64,000 nucleotides of DNA, taken from positions 1-64,000 of the forward strand of contig NZ_JAAOXM010000009.1 of NCBI RefSeq assembly GCF_011605345.1, read 5' to 3'. The first letter of the stretch is position 1. The number at the start of each line of letters is the position of its first letter. Below, in pieces: positions 17,273 through 25,147 of this stretch. The position numbers and the translations under genes are program-made. The DNA is from Burkholderia sp. D-99 (GTDB lineage Bacteria > Pseudomonadota > Gammaproteobacteria > Burkholderiales > Burkholderiaceae). The notes under the pieces were generated by a model, which saw nothing but the letters and a program-made list of their open reading frames with translations, did not search any database and was not told the origin of the DNA.

Positions 17273-17422
17273 CGCGTTCACCTGCTCGGGTTCAATATGA
17301 AACCCAGCATAGCGAGCGCGCGCAACACCGGCTGTAAGCGATCGTATCCCTGTTCCGCAATCCGTAACGGCGGATTATTCCGGTCACAATGACCGTAACA
17401 AATACCCAAACAGCAGACGTTT

Positions 17423-18781
17423 TCAGGCGGTGACGACCCTGTTTCGCCCCGTATCCTTCGCACGATACAGCGCGGCATCGGCGGCTTCGATCAACGCATC
17501 GGGTGTCGAGAGATCGTCGGCCGCCACGGTCGCGCAGCCGACGCTCACGCTCACGCGCCCGGCGGGTGATGCCGGCATCGCGAGATCGAGCCGCAATACC
17601 GCCTCGCGCGCTTCCTCGGCGACCACCCGCGCGCCGCGCGCGCCCGTGTTCGGCAGCACGATCGCGAACTCCTCGCCGCCATAACGCGCGACCATGTCCG
17701 CAGGCCGCCTCACCGCGCCGGCCAACGCATTCGCGACCGCGATCAGGCACGCGTCGCCCTTCACGTGACCGAACGCGTCGTTGTATGCCTTGAAGCGATC
17801 GACGTCGACCATCAGCAGCGACAGCGGTTCGCCTTGCCGTCGCGACTGCAGGAACAGCGTGTGGAAATGATCGTTGAAGTGCATGCGGTTGAACGCGCCC
17901 GTCAGACCGTCGCGCGCAGACGAACGGATCAGCGTCGCGTGTGCCTCGAACAGCCGCTGGTACAGCATCGTCACTTCCCACGCGAGCACGCACACGAGCA
18001 CGCCCGGCGTGAACATGCTGAACACGCGCGCGAGATACCAGCCGACCGTGAAGCGATTGGTGCTCATCAGGTTCAGCGTCGTGTCGGTGAGGCACGCGAG
18101 TACCGCGATCGCGAGCCACAGGTCGAGCGTCGTGCGCAGCCGGCCGGTGGCCAGCACGGCAACGAGCGCCAGCGCGTTGAGCAGCCACACGATCAGCGCG
18201 ACGCCGTTGACGGGCAGCACGGCCGCGTCGCCCGGCGGATGAAACGCGGGCGGCAGCGACACGTTCAGCGCGAACAGGCACAGCAGCCCCGCGACGACAG
18301 CCGGCCCGCCGATCAGCGCGAGCGTCCACCAGCGTGTCTGCTGCGCGCCGACCGGTGCACGCGCCAGCCGCGCGCGCGCGAGCAGCGCGACCATCACGAA
18401 ACTCGGGAAGCCGGCATGCCAGAAGATCCACATCCACGCGGCGCTTTGCGGTTGCGCACCGAACAGCCCGTGCGGCGCAAATACGCCGGGAAAAGTGAGC
18501 AGCTGCAGCGCGACGGCGAGCGCGGTGAACGCGTAGGCGCCGCCGAGCGCGCCGAGCACCGGCTGGCGTGTCACGGTGAACTGGGCACCGAGAAAGAACG
18601 CCGCGATGCTCGCGGTGGTGAACACGGTGAGCGCGCACATCGGCATGAACGGCTCGACGGCCGGCAGCGAGACGTTCGCGTGCGGCGCGGCGATCCCGAG
18701 CGCGAGCACGATGACGAGCGCCGTCAGTGCGCCGAACCAGAGCTGACGGCGGGTCGTGTGCTGGATCAGGATGCCTTCCAT
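17423..18781 (-). CDS. membrane-anchored diguanylate cyclase
   Basis: The 452-residue protein should synthesise cyclic di-GMP. About 260 N-terminal residues form a membrane sensor of seven to eight hydrophobic segments that resembles MASE4. The GGDEF domain follows from about residue 285 (ARDGLTGAFNRMHF). The active-site loop is GGEEF at 368-372, a catalytically competent form. The inhibitory I-site RPAD (359-362) lies the standard five residues upstream, so product feedback is expected. The start is at MEGILIQ. It appears to be transcribed alone, with the lipoprotein gene downstream on the same strand. Confidence 0.93.
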   Translation of the reverse strand: MEGILIQHTTRRQLWFGALTALVIVLALGIAAPHANVSLPAVEPFMPMCALTVFTTASIAAFFLGAQFTVTRQPVLGALGGAYAFTALAVALQLLTFPGVFAPHGLFGAQPQSAAWMWIFWHAGFPSFVMVALLARARLARAPVGAQQTRWWTLALIGGPAVVAGLLCLFALNVSLPPAFHPPGDAAVLPVNGVALIVWLLNALALVAVLATGRLRTTLDLWLAIAVLACLTDTTLNLMSTNRFTVGWYLARVFSMFTPGVLVCVLAWEVTMLYQRLFEAHATLIRSSARDGLTGAFNRMHFNDHFHTLFLQSRRQGEPLSLLMVDVDRFKAYNDAFGHVKGDACLIAVANALAGAVRRPADMVARYGGEEFAIVLPNTGARGARVVAEEAREAVLRLDLAMPASPAGRVSVSVGCATVAADDLSTPDALIEAADAALYRAKDTGRNRVVTA

Positions 18782-18890
18782 GGAGTTCCCCGGGCACGTA
18801 GGCGGAAACGCCCGGTCTTGCGCCGGGCGACAGGCAACCGGCCGCTGCGCGACCGGTGCGGCCTGATCCTATCGCGTTATGGGTGCGCGC

Positions 18891-19139
18891 TCAAACCCCG
18901 AGGCCGGGACCGAAGTTGCCGGCGACCCAGTGCGTGACGGCGTTGACGTCCGCGTAGTCCTGTTCGGGCAGGCCGTCGAGCATCGACAGCACTTCGTTGC
19001 TGGCGCCTGCGTCGCGCGCGGCATCGACGATCGCATCCTTGTTGGCCGGGTAGCGGACGGCTGCCAGCACGTCGGCGATCTGCAGGTCGATCGTTTCGCC
19101 GGGAATGTCGTGCGGAGGCTGGGCGGGCTGGTCGTTCAC
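18891..19139 (-). CDS. DUF2795-like small protein
   Basis: The 82-residue acidic protein resembles the DUF2795 family: hydrophobic IADVLAAVRYPANKDAIVDAARDAG, then LSMLDGLPEQDYADVNAVTHW. Members of this family are small helical cytoplasmic proteins of unknown function. It lies 109 bp upstream of the diguanylate cyclase on the same strand. Confidence 0.8.
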   Translation of the reverse strand: MNDQPAQPPHDIPGETIDLQIADVLAAVRYPANKDAIVDAARDAGASNEVLSMLDGLPEQDYADVNAVTHWVAGNFGPGLGV

Positions 19140-19308
19140 GGCGGTGTCTCGCGGAGTGAGCAGAGTGAGCGGGTTGAGCGGGAATCGGATCGAGGCTGAA
19201 TTCGGGGGCGTTACAGGGTGCGTAACGGAGTGCAGAACGGGGGCGCGTCACGCGTTCACATTCCAGGGCGGCCCGGCCGGCGCGCCCCGCGGATGAACGC
19301 CAATCGAC

Positions 19309-19479
19309 TCAATGCCCGCGTCGCACGCGGCGCCACGGATGCTTCCAGTCGATGTGCGGTGCGTTTTCGTCGCGCGGATGCTGGCGCCGATGTTCCTGCC
19401 AAAGTTCGTCGGAAAACAGCGCCGCTACGATCACGAGCGGCAGCACGAGAAAAATTCCGAGTATGACTTGCTCGATCAC
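19309..19479 (-). CDS. 56-residue membrane protein
   Basis: A GTG at 19479 preceded by a perfect AGGAGG (19490-19485, five-base spacer) opens a 56-codon frame. The protein begins VIEQVILGIFLVLPLVIVAALFS, a single membrane segment. A charged cytoplasmic tail rich in His, Arg and Trp follows (ELWQEHRRQHPRDENAP, then IDWKHPWRRV). The strong ribosome-binding site and amphipathic layout make it a credible gene. I do not recognise the family. Confidence 0.65.
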   Translation of the reverse strand: MIEQVILGIFLVLPLVIVAALFSDELWQEHRRQHPRDENAPHIDWKHPWRRVRRGH

Positions 19480-19618
19480 GATAGCCTCCTTGCGGTGGCA
19501 GGAACCCTAGCTCCCATTCTAGGCTCTGAACTTCGCCCGCGTTCAATTTCTTACAGTGCGTGACAGGCCCGGATGCGGCCTTGCCGCACGTGCGCCGGCA
19601 TCAAAAAAGGATATGAAC

Positions 19619-20176
19619 ATGCAACTCCAGAACGATACCAACACGCTCGCGCTGCGGCCGCTGGAGCGCCAGGACCTGCGCTTTGTCCACGAGCTGAACA
19701 ACGACGCGAAGATCATGCGCTACTGGTTCGAGGAGCCGTATGAAACCTTCTCGGAACTGTCACAACTGTACGACCGTCACGTGCACGACCAGCGCGAGCG
19801 CCGTTTCGTCGCGGTCGACGCGCAAGGCGAACTGGTCGGCCTCGTCGAGCTGATCGAGCTCGACTACATCCATCGCCGCGGCGAGTTCCAGATCATCATC
19901 GCGCCGCAATGCCAGGGGCGCGGCTATGCGGGCCAGGCGACGCGCCTCGCGATCGAGTACGCGTTCAAGGTGCTGAACATGCGCAAGCTGTACCTGATCG
20001 TCGATACGTCGAATGCGGCGGCGATTCACGTGTACGAGAAATGCGGATTCCAGCACGAGGCCGAATTGAAGGAAGAATTTTTCGGAAACGGCGCGTATCA
20101 CAACGCTTATCGCATGTGCATTTTTCAGCGCGATTATTTCGAGCGTCAGCAATCCAGTCCGAATAAAGCAGGGTAA
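19619..20176 (+). CDS. speG: spermidine N1-acetyltransferase
   Basis: The 185-residue GNAT protein is very close in sequence to E. coli SpeG as I remember it (LRPLERQDLRFVHELNN, YWFEEPYETFSELSQLYDRH, RRGEFQIIIAP, then the acetyl-CoA loop QGRGYA). It acetylates spermidine and spermine, relieving polyamine excess. I prefer the ATG at 19619, eight bases after an AAAAAAGG site, over the ATG six bases upstream, which is too close to it. It appears monocistronic. Confidence 0.94.
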   Translation: MQLQNDTNTLALRPLERQDLRFVHELNNDAKIMRYWFEEPYETFSELSQLYDRHVHDQRERRFVAVDAQGELVGLVELIELDYIHRRGEFQIIIAPQCQGRGYAGQATRLAIEYAFKVLNMRKLYLIVDTSNAAAIHVYEKCGFQHEAELKEEFFGNGAYHNAYRMCIFQRDYFERQQSSPNKAG

Positions 20177-20664
20177 ACGCGCTGGTGAAAGGCGCTTGCC
20201 GCGGGTTTTTCGCGGGCACCGAATACATTCGGGGAACTACGGATAAATACGGATTCGCTTATACCTGGCATTTTTCTTGTATCAGGTATTTGCGATTCCG
20301 CGTTGCGGTAAAGTTGATTCGTTTCGAATGACTTTATGTGCAGCGCATCAAAATGATCCGGATAGCGAAATGGATTATCCAAACCGTTCAATCGCTGCGA
20401 TGTAATTCGGATGAAAGTCTTGCCAGATAACGCTTTCCGCCCGGCGTGACGGGCCTGTTCGCCACGCAACAGGTGTTGTCCGCCGCACGCGTCGCGCGAA
20501 AAACGGGCTGCGCACGGGGTGCGACAATCCGCCGCTATTGCGGTCGCACAACAAATGTGCTTGCTATCGCTTGCCGGTCTTCTAAAGTGAAAAACGCGGG
20601 TTCACGATCACCTTTAAACACATAGCTAACCCAAGCCTGGTGCCTGCAAGCCTGGAGACAGAAC
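20177..20664. other. AT-richer intergenic region
   Basis: This 488-bp gap has no gene I can support. It is visibly AT-richer than its flanks from 20220 to 20420. It contains an inverted repeat ATACCTG/CAGGTAT (20261-20267 and 20283-20289). It could hold long leaders or a remnant; nothing more is visible. Confidence 0.5.
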
Positions 20665-21012
20665 ATGATGAAGCGTACCGGTATCCTTTTTGCCCTCGTC
20701 GGCGCATTTTGCGCGGTGTCGATTGCCCAGGCAGGCGGTGATTCGGCCGTCAAGCCGACGCAGGAAATCCAGTTGACGAAGAACGCATGGGGCTGCCTGT
20801 CGAAGGACAATCTGGACTCCGTACTGAGTCACGAGCGTGACGGCAAGTCGCAGGCGAAGCAGCAATACTTCGACGACTACCGTTGCCTGTCGGTGCCGGA
20901 AGGCCAGCGTTTCCGCGTCGTGTCGGTCGACCAGGGCGACGTGCAGTTCGTCAGCGCCGACAACAGCGACCAGCAGGGTCTCTGGACCGATTCGCGCTTC
21001 GTCAAGCAGTAA
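20665..21012 (+). CDS. small secreted protein of unknown function
   Basis: The 115-residue protein starts with a clear Sec signal peptide (MMKRTGILFALVGAFCAVSIAQA, cleavage after residue 23). The mature domain is about 92 residues with two cysteines (NAWGCLS and DYRCLS) that could form a disulphide. A GGAGA lies six bases before the ATG. It is presumably periplasmic. I do not recognise a family. Confidence 0.8.
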   Translation: MMKRTGILFALVGAFCAVSIAQAGGDSAVKPTQEIQLTKNAWGCLSKDNLDSVLSHERDGKSQAKQQYFDDYRCLSVPEGQRFRVVSVDQGDVQFVSADNSDQQGLWTDSRFVKQ

Positions 21013-21201
21013 CCGTTCATTCACCGCGCAGTCACACGACGCGCGAGCGCGCCGGCCCGATGAGCCGGCGGCGCGAACCGAACACGGCCCGGCCCATGCC
21101 GGGCCGTTGCGCTGTGAGTGGCGCATGACACGCGCCGGACGGCGCGCATTCGGTATCATCACGGCCCGACCGAACCGAATGCCCGCCCGGGCCGCATCCG
21201 C

Positions 21202-21756
21202 ATGGCGCTGAAATCCACGATCTACAAAGCCGAACTGCAAATCGCCGACATGGATCGGCATTACTACGCCGATCACGCGCTGACGGTGGCGCGCCATCCG
21301 TCGGAAACCGACGACCGGATGATGGTGCGCATCGTCGCGTTCGCGCTGTTCGCGCACGAACGGCTCGAATTCTGCAAGGGGCTGTCGGACGTCGACGAGC
21401 CCGATCTGTGGCAGAAGGACCTGACCGGCGCGATCGACGTCTGGATCGAAGCCGGCCAGCCCGACGAGCGGCGCATCTCGAAGGCGGCCGGCCGCGCGGG
21501 GCAAGTCACCGTGATCGCGTACGGCGGCAAGACGTCGGACATCTGGTGGCAGGGCGTGCGCAGCAAGGTCGAGCGGCTGCGCAACGTGCAGGTGCTGTCG
21601 CTGGCCGACGGCGTCGCGGCCGCGCTCGGGCAGCTCGCGGAGCGCTCGATGCGCCTGCAGTGCACGGTGCAGGACGGCACCGCGTGGATCTCGAGCGCCG
21701 ACCACGATCCGGTCGCGGTCGAATGGACGGTGTTGAAGGCGCGCGCGGACGCGTGA
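21202..21756 (+). CDS. yaeQ: YaeQ family protein
   Basis: The 184-residue protein matches YaeQ: MALKSTIYKAELQIADMDRHYYADHALTVARHPSE-type opening, GLSDVDEPDLW in the middle and a terminal WTVLKARA. The family has a PD-(D/E)XK-nuclease-like fold but no established biochemical role. I place the start at 21202, at the conserved MALKSTIYK. It is convergent with the VOC-family gene that follows. Confidence 0.93.
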   Translation: MALKSTIYKAELQIADMDRHYYADHALTVARHPSETDDRMMVRIVAFALFAHERLEFCKGLSDVDEPDLWQKDLTGAIDVWIEAGQPDERRISKAAGRAGQVTVIAYGGKTSDIWWQGVRSKVERLRNVQVLSLADGVAAALGQLAERSMRLQCTVQDGTAWISSADHDPVAVEWTVLKARADA

Positions 21757-21777
21757 CGGCCCGCGCGCCGGCCGCGT

Positions 21778-22191
21778 TCAGCCGATCGCGGCCGGCGGCC
21801 CCTTGAATTCGAGCATGTTGCCTTCCGGGTCGAACAGGTAGATCGACGGCCCGTAGCCGCCGGCACCGTAGCGTTCCGCGGGCGCGCCCGGCCGTGCGCC
21901 ATGTGCGGCGAAATGGGTGATCAATGCATCGGGATCGAACGGCTCGACGCGCAGGCACAGGTGATCGAGGTTGCGCCCCGTGCCGGGCGGGCCGCTGTCA
22001 GGGCGATCGATCGGGCCGCCGACGGACAGCAGGTCGATCAGCGCGTCGCCGGCGCGTAGCTGCACGAGGCCCAGATCGGGCTGTTCCTTTTCCACATGGC
22101 AGCCGACGGCGTCGCAGTAAAAGCGCGTCATCGCGGCCATGTCGGTCACGCGCAGCACGATGTGATCGATGCCGCGGATGGTCGGTTTCAT
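21778..22191 (-). CDS. VOC (glyoxalase/extradiol dioxygenase) family protein
   Basis: The 137-residue protein consists of one vicinal-oxygen-chelate module: IDHIVLRVTDMAAMTRFYCDAVGCHVE at the N-terminus and GPSIYLFDPEGNMLEF at the C-terminus, with the metal-ligand His and Glu positions (IDH, LEF) present. Substrate cannot be inferred. The start is set at 22191 because AAGGAG lies nine bases upstream; an ATG at 22209 overlaps that site. Confidence 0.88.
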   Translation of the reverse strand: MKPTIRGIDHIVLRVTDMAAMTRFYCDAVGCHVEKEQPDLGLVQLRAGDALIDLLSVGGPIDRPDSGPPGTGRNLDHLCLRVEPFDPDALITHFAAHGARPGAPAERYGAGGYGPSIYLFDPEGNMLEFKGPPAAIG

Positions 22192-22280
22192 GGGCAGGCA
22201 CTCCTTCACAGTCGACGAGCATCGAGTGTAGACGCATCGCGCCTGCGCCGCCGGCCGGAACGCGGCACAATCGACGGACG

Positions 22281-22348
22281 AAAAAAAGCCCGTTCACGCA
22301 GAGCGGAACGGGCTTAATCCATATCAGGAGGAGACATGGAGGAGACAG
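22281..22348 (-). ncRNA. predicted small regulatory RNA with two anti-Shine-Dalgarno motifs
   Basis: On the minus strand a promoter (22382-22354) would start a transcript near 22348 that ends at an ideal intrinsic terminator: AAGCCCGTTC/GAACGGGCTT stem, ten-base loop and T7. No gene lies between, so the product would be an RNA of about 68 nt. Its single-stranded 5' half carries GTCTCCTCC twice (22346-22338 and 22335-22327) with an AT spacer. Each copy is complementary to a GGAGGAGAC ribosome-binding region, and CCATGTCTCC could also cover a start codon. The layout recalls the NcS27 type of small RNA described in Burkholderia cenocepacia; identity is from memory and unverified. Confidence 0.7.
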
Positions 22349-22353
22349 TTCCA

Positions 22354-22382
22354 ACTATACACACGGCGATGGTGCGACGCAA
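22354..22382 (-). promoter_or_regulatory. promoter of the predicted small RNA
   Basis: TATAGT (22359-22354) is a five-of-six match to the -10 consensus and TTGCGT (22382-22377) sits exactly 17 bp upstream. The predicted start is about seven bases before the first CTCCTCC motif. Confidence 0.55.
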
Positions 22383-22622
22383 TATTTCGAATGCAAAAAA
22401 ACGTCAGGACGGCGATTTGTCGCATCCGCAGTGCAACAAAATGGTGACGGGACGATGACGAAAACCGCGCTGTAACAGCCGGCGCGCGCGTTTTGTCGGA
22501 TTTATCTTCAATCGATGTGTCCCCGGTTCGCCGGTGCGAATCACAGAGCAAGATTCGGGGCGCGACGGCACATGCCGATGTCTAGAGTAGGCACCATCTA
22601 CACTAGGGAGTGCGAGGTTCAG

Positions 22623-23714
22623 ATGAAAGCCGCCTATCCGACCGATGATGCCCGCTGGGGCGCCGTGACCGAGCGCGATCCGCATGCGGACGGCGCGTTC
22701 TTCTACGCCGTGAGCACGACCGGCGTGTTCTGCCGTCCGACCTGTGCGTCGCGGCTGCCGCGTCGCGAACATGTGTCCTTCTTCGCCGATCCGGCCGCCG
22801 CACGCGCGGCCGGCTTCCGGCCCTGCAAGCGCTGCCAGCCGGAAGGGCTGCCGCGCGAGCTCGAGATCGTCAACCGCGCGTGCGCGGTGCTCGACGCGCA
22901 TGCCGAGCGGCTCACGCTGCAGCAGCTGAGCGATGCCGTGCACGTGAGCCCGTTTCATCTTCAGCGGCTTTTCAAGCGCGTGGTCGGCGTGTCGCCGCGG
23001 CAGTACCAGGCCGCGCAGCGCGGCGCCGCGCTGCGGCAGGCGCTGCAAAGCGGGCAGCCGGTCACGCAGGCGGCTGTCGACGCGGGCTTCAACTCGCCGT
23101 CGCGGCTCTATGCGTCGGTGCCGCGCGAGCTGGGGATGGCGCCGTCGGCGTTCCGCCGCCAGGGTGCCGGCCTGCGGATCGACTATGCGACCGCCTCGAC
23201 GTCGCTCGGCACGGTGCTCGTCGCGGCGACCGGGCAGGGGATTTGCCGGATCGCGTTCGGCGACGAACCGGCCGCGCTCGTCGGCGAGCTGAAGGACGCG
23301 TTCGCACGCGCCGAGCTGGTCGAGGCGTCGGCACGGCTCGCGCCGTTCGTCGCGCAGATCCGCGCGTACCTGGACGGCACGCGGCACGCGTTCGACCTGC
23401 CGCTCGACATCGCGCCGACCGCATTCCAGCAGCGCGTGTGGGAGGCGCTGACGCATATTCCGTACGGCGAAACACGCAGCTACTCGGAGATCGCCGAGGC
23501 GCTGGGCGCGCCGCGCGCGGTGCGCGCCGTCGCATCCGCGTGCGCGTCGAATCCGGTCGCGCTCGCGATCCCGTGCCACCGCGTCGTACAAAAGGGCGGC
23601 GCGCTTTCCGGGTATCGTTGGGGCGTGCGCCGCAAGGCGACGCTGCTCGCGTCCGAGGCGCGTCATGTGCGCGACGATGAAACCGAATCCGTTGCGGAGG
23701 GCAACGCAGTTTGA
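22623..23714 (+). CDS. ada: Ada: methylphosphotriester/O6-methylguanine-DNA methyltransferase and activator
   Basis: Ada repairs alkylated DNA by moving methyl groups to its own cysteines and, once methylated, activates ada/alk genes. The 363-residue protein has the N-terminal zinc site (CRPTC...CKRC, residues about 38-72), an AraC-type helix-turn-helix (about 90-180) and the C-terminal methyltransferase domain with the acceptor cysteine in IPCHRV. All three parts look intact. The ATG at 22623 follows GAGG by about five bases. It is directly followed by alkA. Confidence 0.95.
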   Translation: MKAAYPTDDARWGAVTERDPHADGAFFYAVSTTGVFCRPTCASRLPRREHVSFFADPAAARAAGFRPCKRCQPEGLPRELEIVNRACAVLDAHAERLTLQQLSDAVHVSPFHLQRLFKRVVGVSPRQYQAAQRGAALRQALQSGQPVTQAAVDAGFNSPSRLYASVPRELGMAPSAFRRQGAGLRIDYATASTSLGTVLVAATGQGICRIAFGDEPAALVGELKDAFARAELVEASARLAPFVAQIRAYLDGTRHAFDLPLDIAPTAFQQRVWEALTHIPYGETRSYSEIAEALGAPRAVRAVASACASNPVALAIPCHRVVQKGGALSGYRWGVRRKATLLASEARHVRDDETESVAEGNAV

Positions 23715-23731
23715 GCATTGCAAGAACAACG

Positions 23732-24670
23732 ATGACGTCCATCGTGAACGGCGGCCATGTGCCGCCGTCCGCGCAAATGGAACTGCGCTTCAATGCGCCT
23801 TACGACTGGGCGCGGGTACTGCGCTTCTTCAGCGGGCGCGCGATTCCGGGCGTCGAGCAGGTGGCGGACGGCGTGTATCGCCGCATCGTCGACGTGCACG
23901 GCGACGCCGGCCGGCTCACGGTCGCGAAACATCCGCGCAAGCATTGCCTCGTCGCGACGGTCGAAGGCGCGGTCGCGCGTCATGTCGATGACGCGTTCGC
24001 CGCGCGCGTCGCGACGATGTTTGACCTCGGCGCCGATCCGGCCGCAATCGGCTGCGGGCTTGCGCGCGATCCGTGGTTCGTGCCGCTCGTCGACGCTGCG
24101 CCGGGGTTGCGCGTGCCCGGCGCGTGGTCGGGATTCGAGCTGGCCGTACGCGCGATCGTCGGCCAGCAGGTGAGCGTGAAGGCCGCGACGACGATCGTCG
24201 GCCGGCTCGTCGAGCGGGCCGGAGAGCGGGTGGTGCATGACGACGACGGTGCGCCCGCGTGGCGTTTTCCGACGCCTGACGCGCTGGCCGCCTGCGATCT
24301 CGACAAGATCGGGATGCCCGGCAAGCGGGTGGCGGCACTGACGGGCACGGCGCGCGCGGTGGCGGCCGGCGACGTGCCGGTCGATCGCGAGCACGCCGAT
24401 CTCGCGACGCTGCGCAGTGCGTGGCTCGATCTGCCCGGCATCGGCCCGTGGACCGTCGAATACATCGCGATGCGCGCGTGGCGCGATCCGGACGCATGGC
24501 CGGCCTCCGATCTCGTGCTGATGCAGTCGATCGCCGCGCGCGATCCGGCGCTCGACCGGCTCGCGACCCAGAAGCGTCGCACCGAAGGCTGGCGGCCGTG
24601 GCGCGCGTACGCGGCGCTGCATTTGTGGAACGAAGTGGCCGACCGGGCGGGCGGCGCGCGCGGCGGGTGA
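23732..24670 (+). CDS. alkA: DNA-3-methyladenine glycosylase II
   Basis: AlkA removes alkylated purines and pyrimidines from DNA. The 312-residue protein has the helix-hairpin-helix LPGIGPWTVEYIAMRAW at about 235-251 and the catalytic aspartate in WPASDLVLMQ. The N-terminal AlkA domain starts ELRFNAPYDW. The ATG at 23732 is 17 bp after the ada stop. A TTG that overlaps the ada stop (23711) is in frame and could allow coupled translation. Co-transcription with ada fits the adaptive response. Confidence 0.93.
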   Translation: MTSIVNGGHVPPSAQMELRFNAPYDWARVLRFFSGRAIPGVEQVADGVYRRIVDVHGDAGRLTVAKHPRKHCLVATVEGAVARHVDDAFAARVATMFDLGADPAAIGCGLARDPWFVPLVDAAPGLRVPGAWSGFELAVRAIVGQQVSVKAATTIVGRLVERAGERVVHDDDGAPAWRFPTPDALAACDLDKIGMPGKRVAALTGTARAVAAGDVPVDREHADLATLRSAWLDLPGIGPWTVEYIAMRAWRDPDAWPASDLVLMQSIAARDPALDRLATQKRRTEGWRPWRAYAALHLWNEVADRAGGARGG

Positions 24671-25147
24671 GGGTGGCCGGTGATCGCTGAGGCTCGCGGC
24701 CGGGTGCGACCCGACGAAGCCGTGATGCAACCCGTTGCGCAGGTCGTGCCGGTATTCGCAGGCTACCCGCCGGACACCGGTCATCACGGCCATTCCGCGA
24801 ATCCGTCGTCCGCCGCATGGCGGGCGCACGCCCCATACTTTTCCTTCTTTTAGCCGCCGGTTCGGCGGCACGGTTGCACCTGCCGCCACCCGTGTACGCG
24901 TCACGTTCCGTCGGACGAATTCGCGTAACCGGCGTGCCCGTTGCCGCCGCCTGGAACCGGTGGCAGATGCGGCGATCGCCGCGACCGGCCCGTCCGGCGG
25001 CCCGCTCCGGCCCGTGCGCCCTGCCCGGGGCCACCTCAAGCGCGTGTTTCGGCGAGATGTTAAAGTGCCCGCTACCAACGAAGCGACCAACAATCCAGCC
25101 GGCCGCGCGCGGCGTTCTGCGCGCGGCCGTCACGCACTTGCGTCTCC
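24671..25147. other. alkA-gshA intergenic region
   Basis: No gene, RNA or strong terminator was found in this 477-bp stretch. Open frames here have compositions (runs of Arg, Ala, Pro) expected from non-coding GC-rich DNA. Confidence 0.5.

Noticed and set aside
20146..20469. A leftward 107-codon frame in the speG downstream gap
   Set aside because: It overlaps the end of speG, lacks a ribosome-binding site and has no protein-like features.
22336..22458. A 40-codon plus-strand frame with an excellent ribosome-binding site (AGGAGGA) before its ATG
   Set aside because: The apparent ribosome-binding site is better explained as the complement of the anti-Shine-Dalgarno motifs of the minus-strand RNA. 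The encoded peptide has no recognisable feature.
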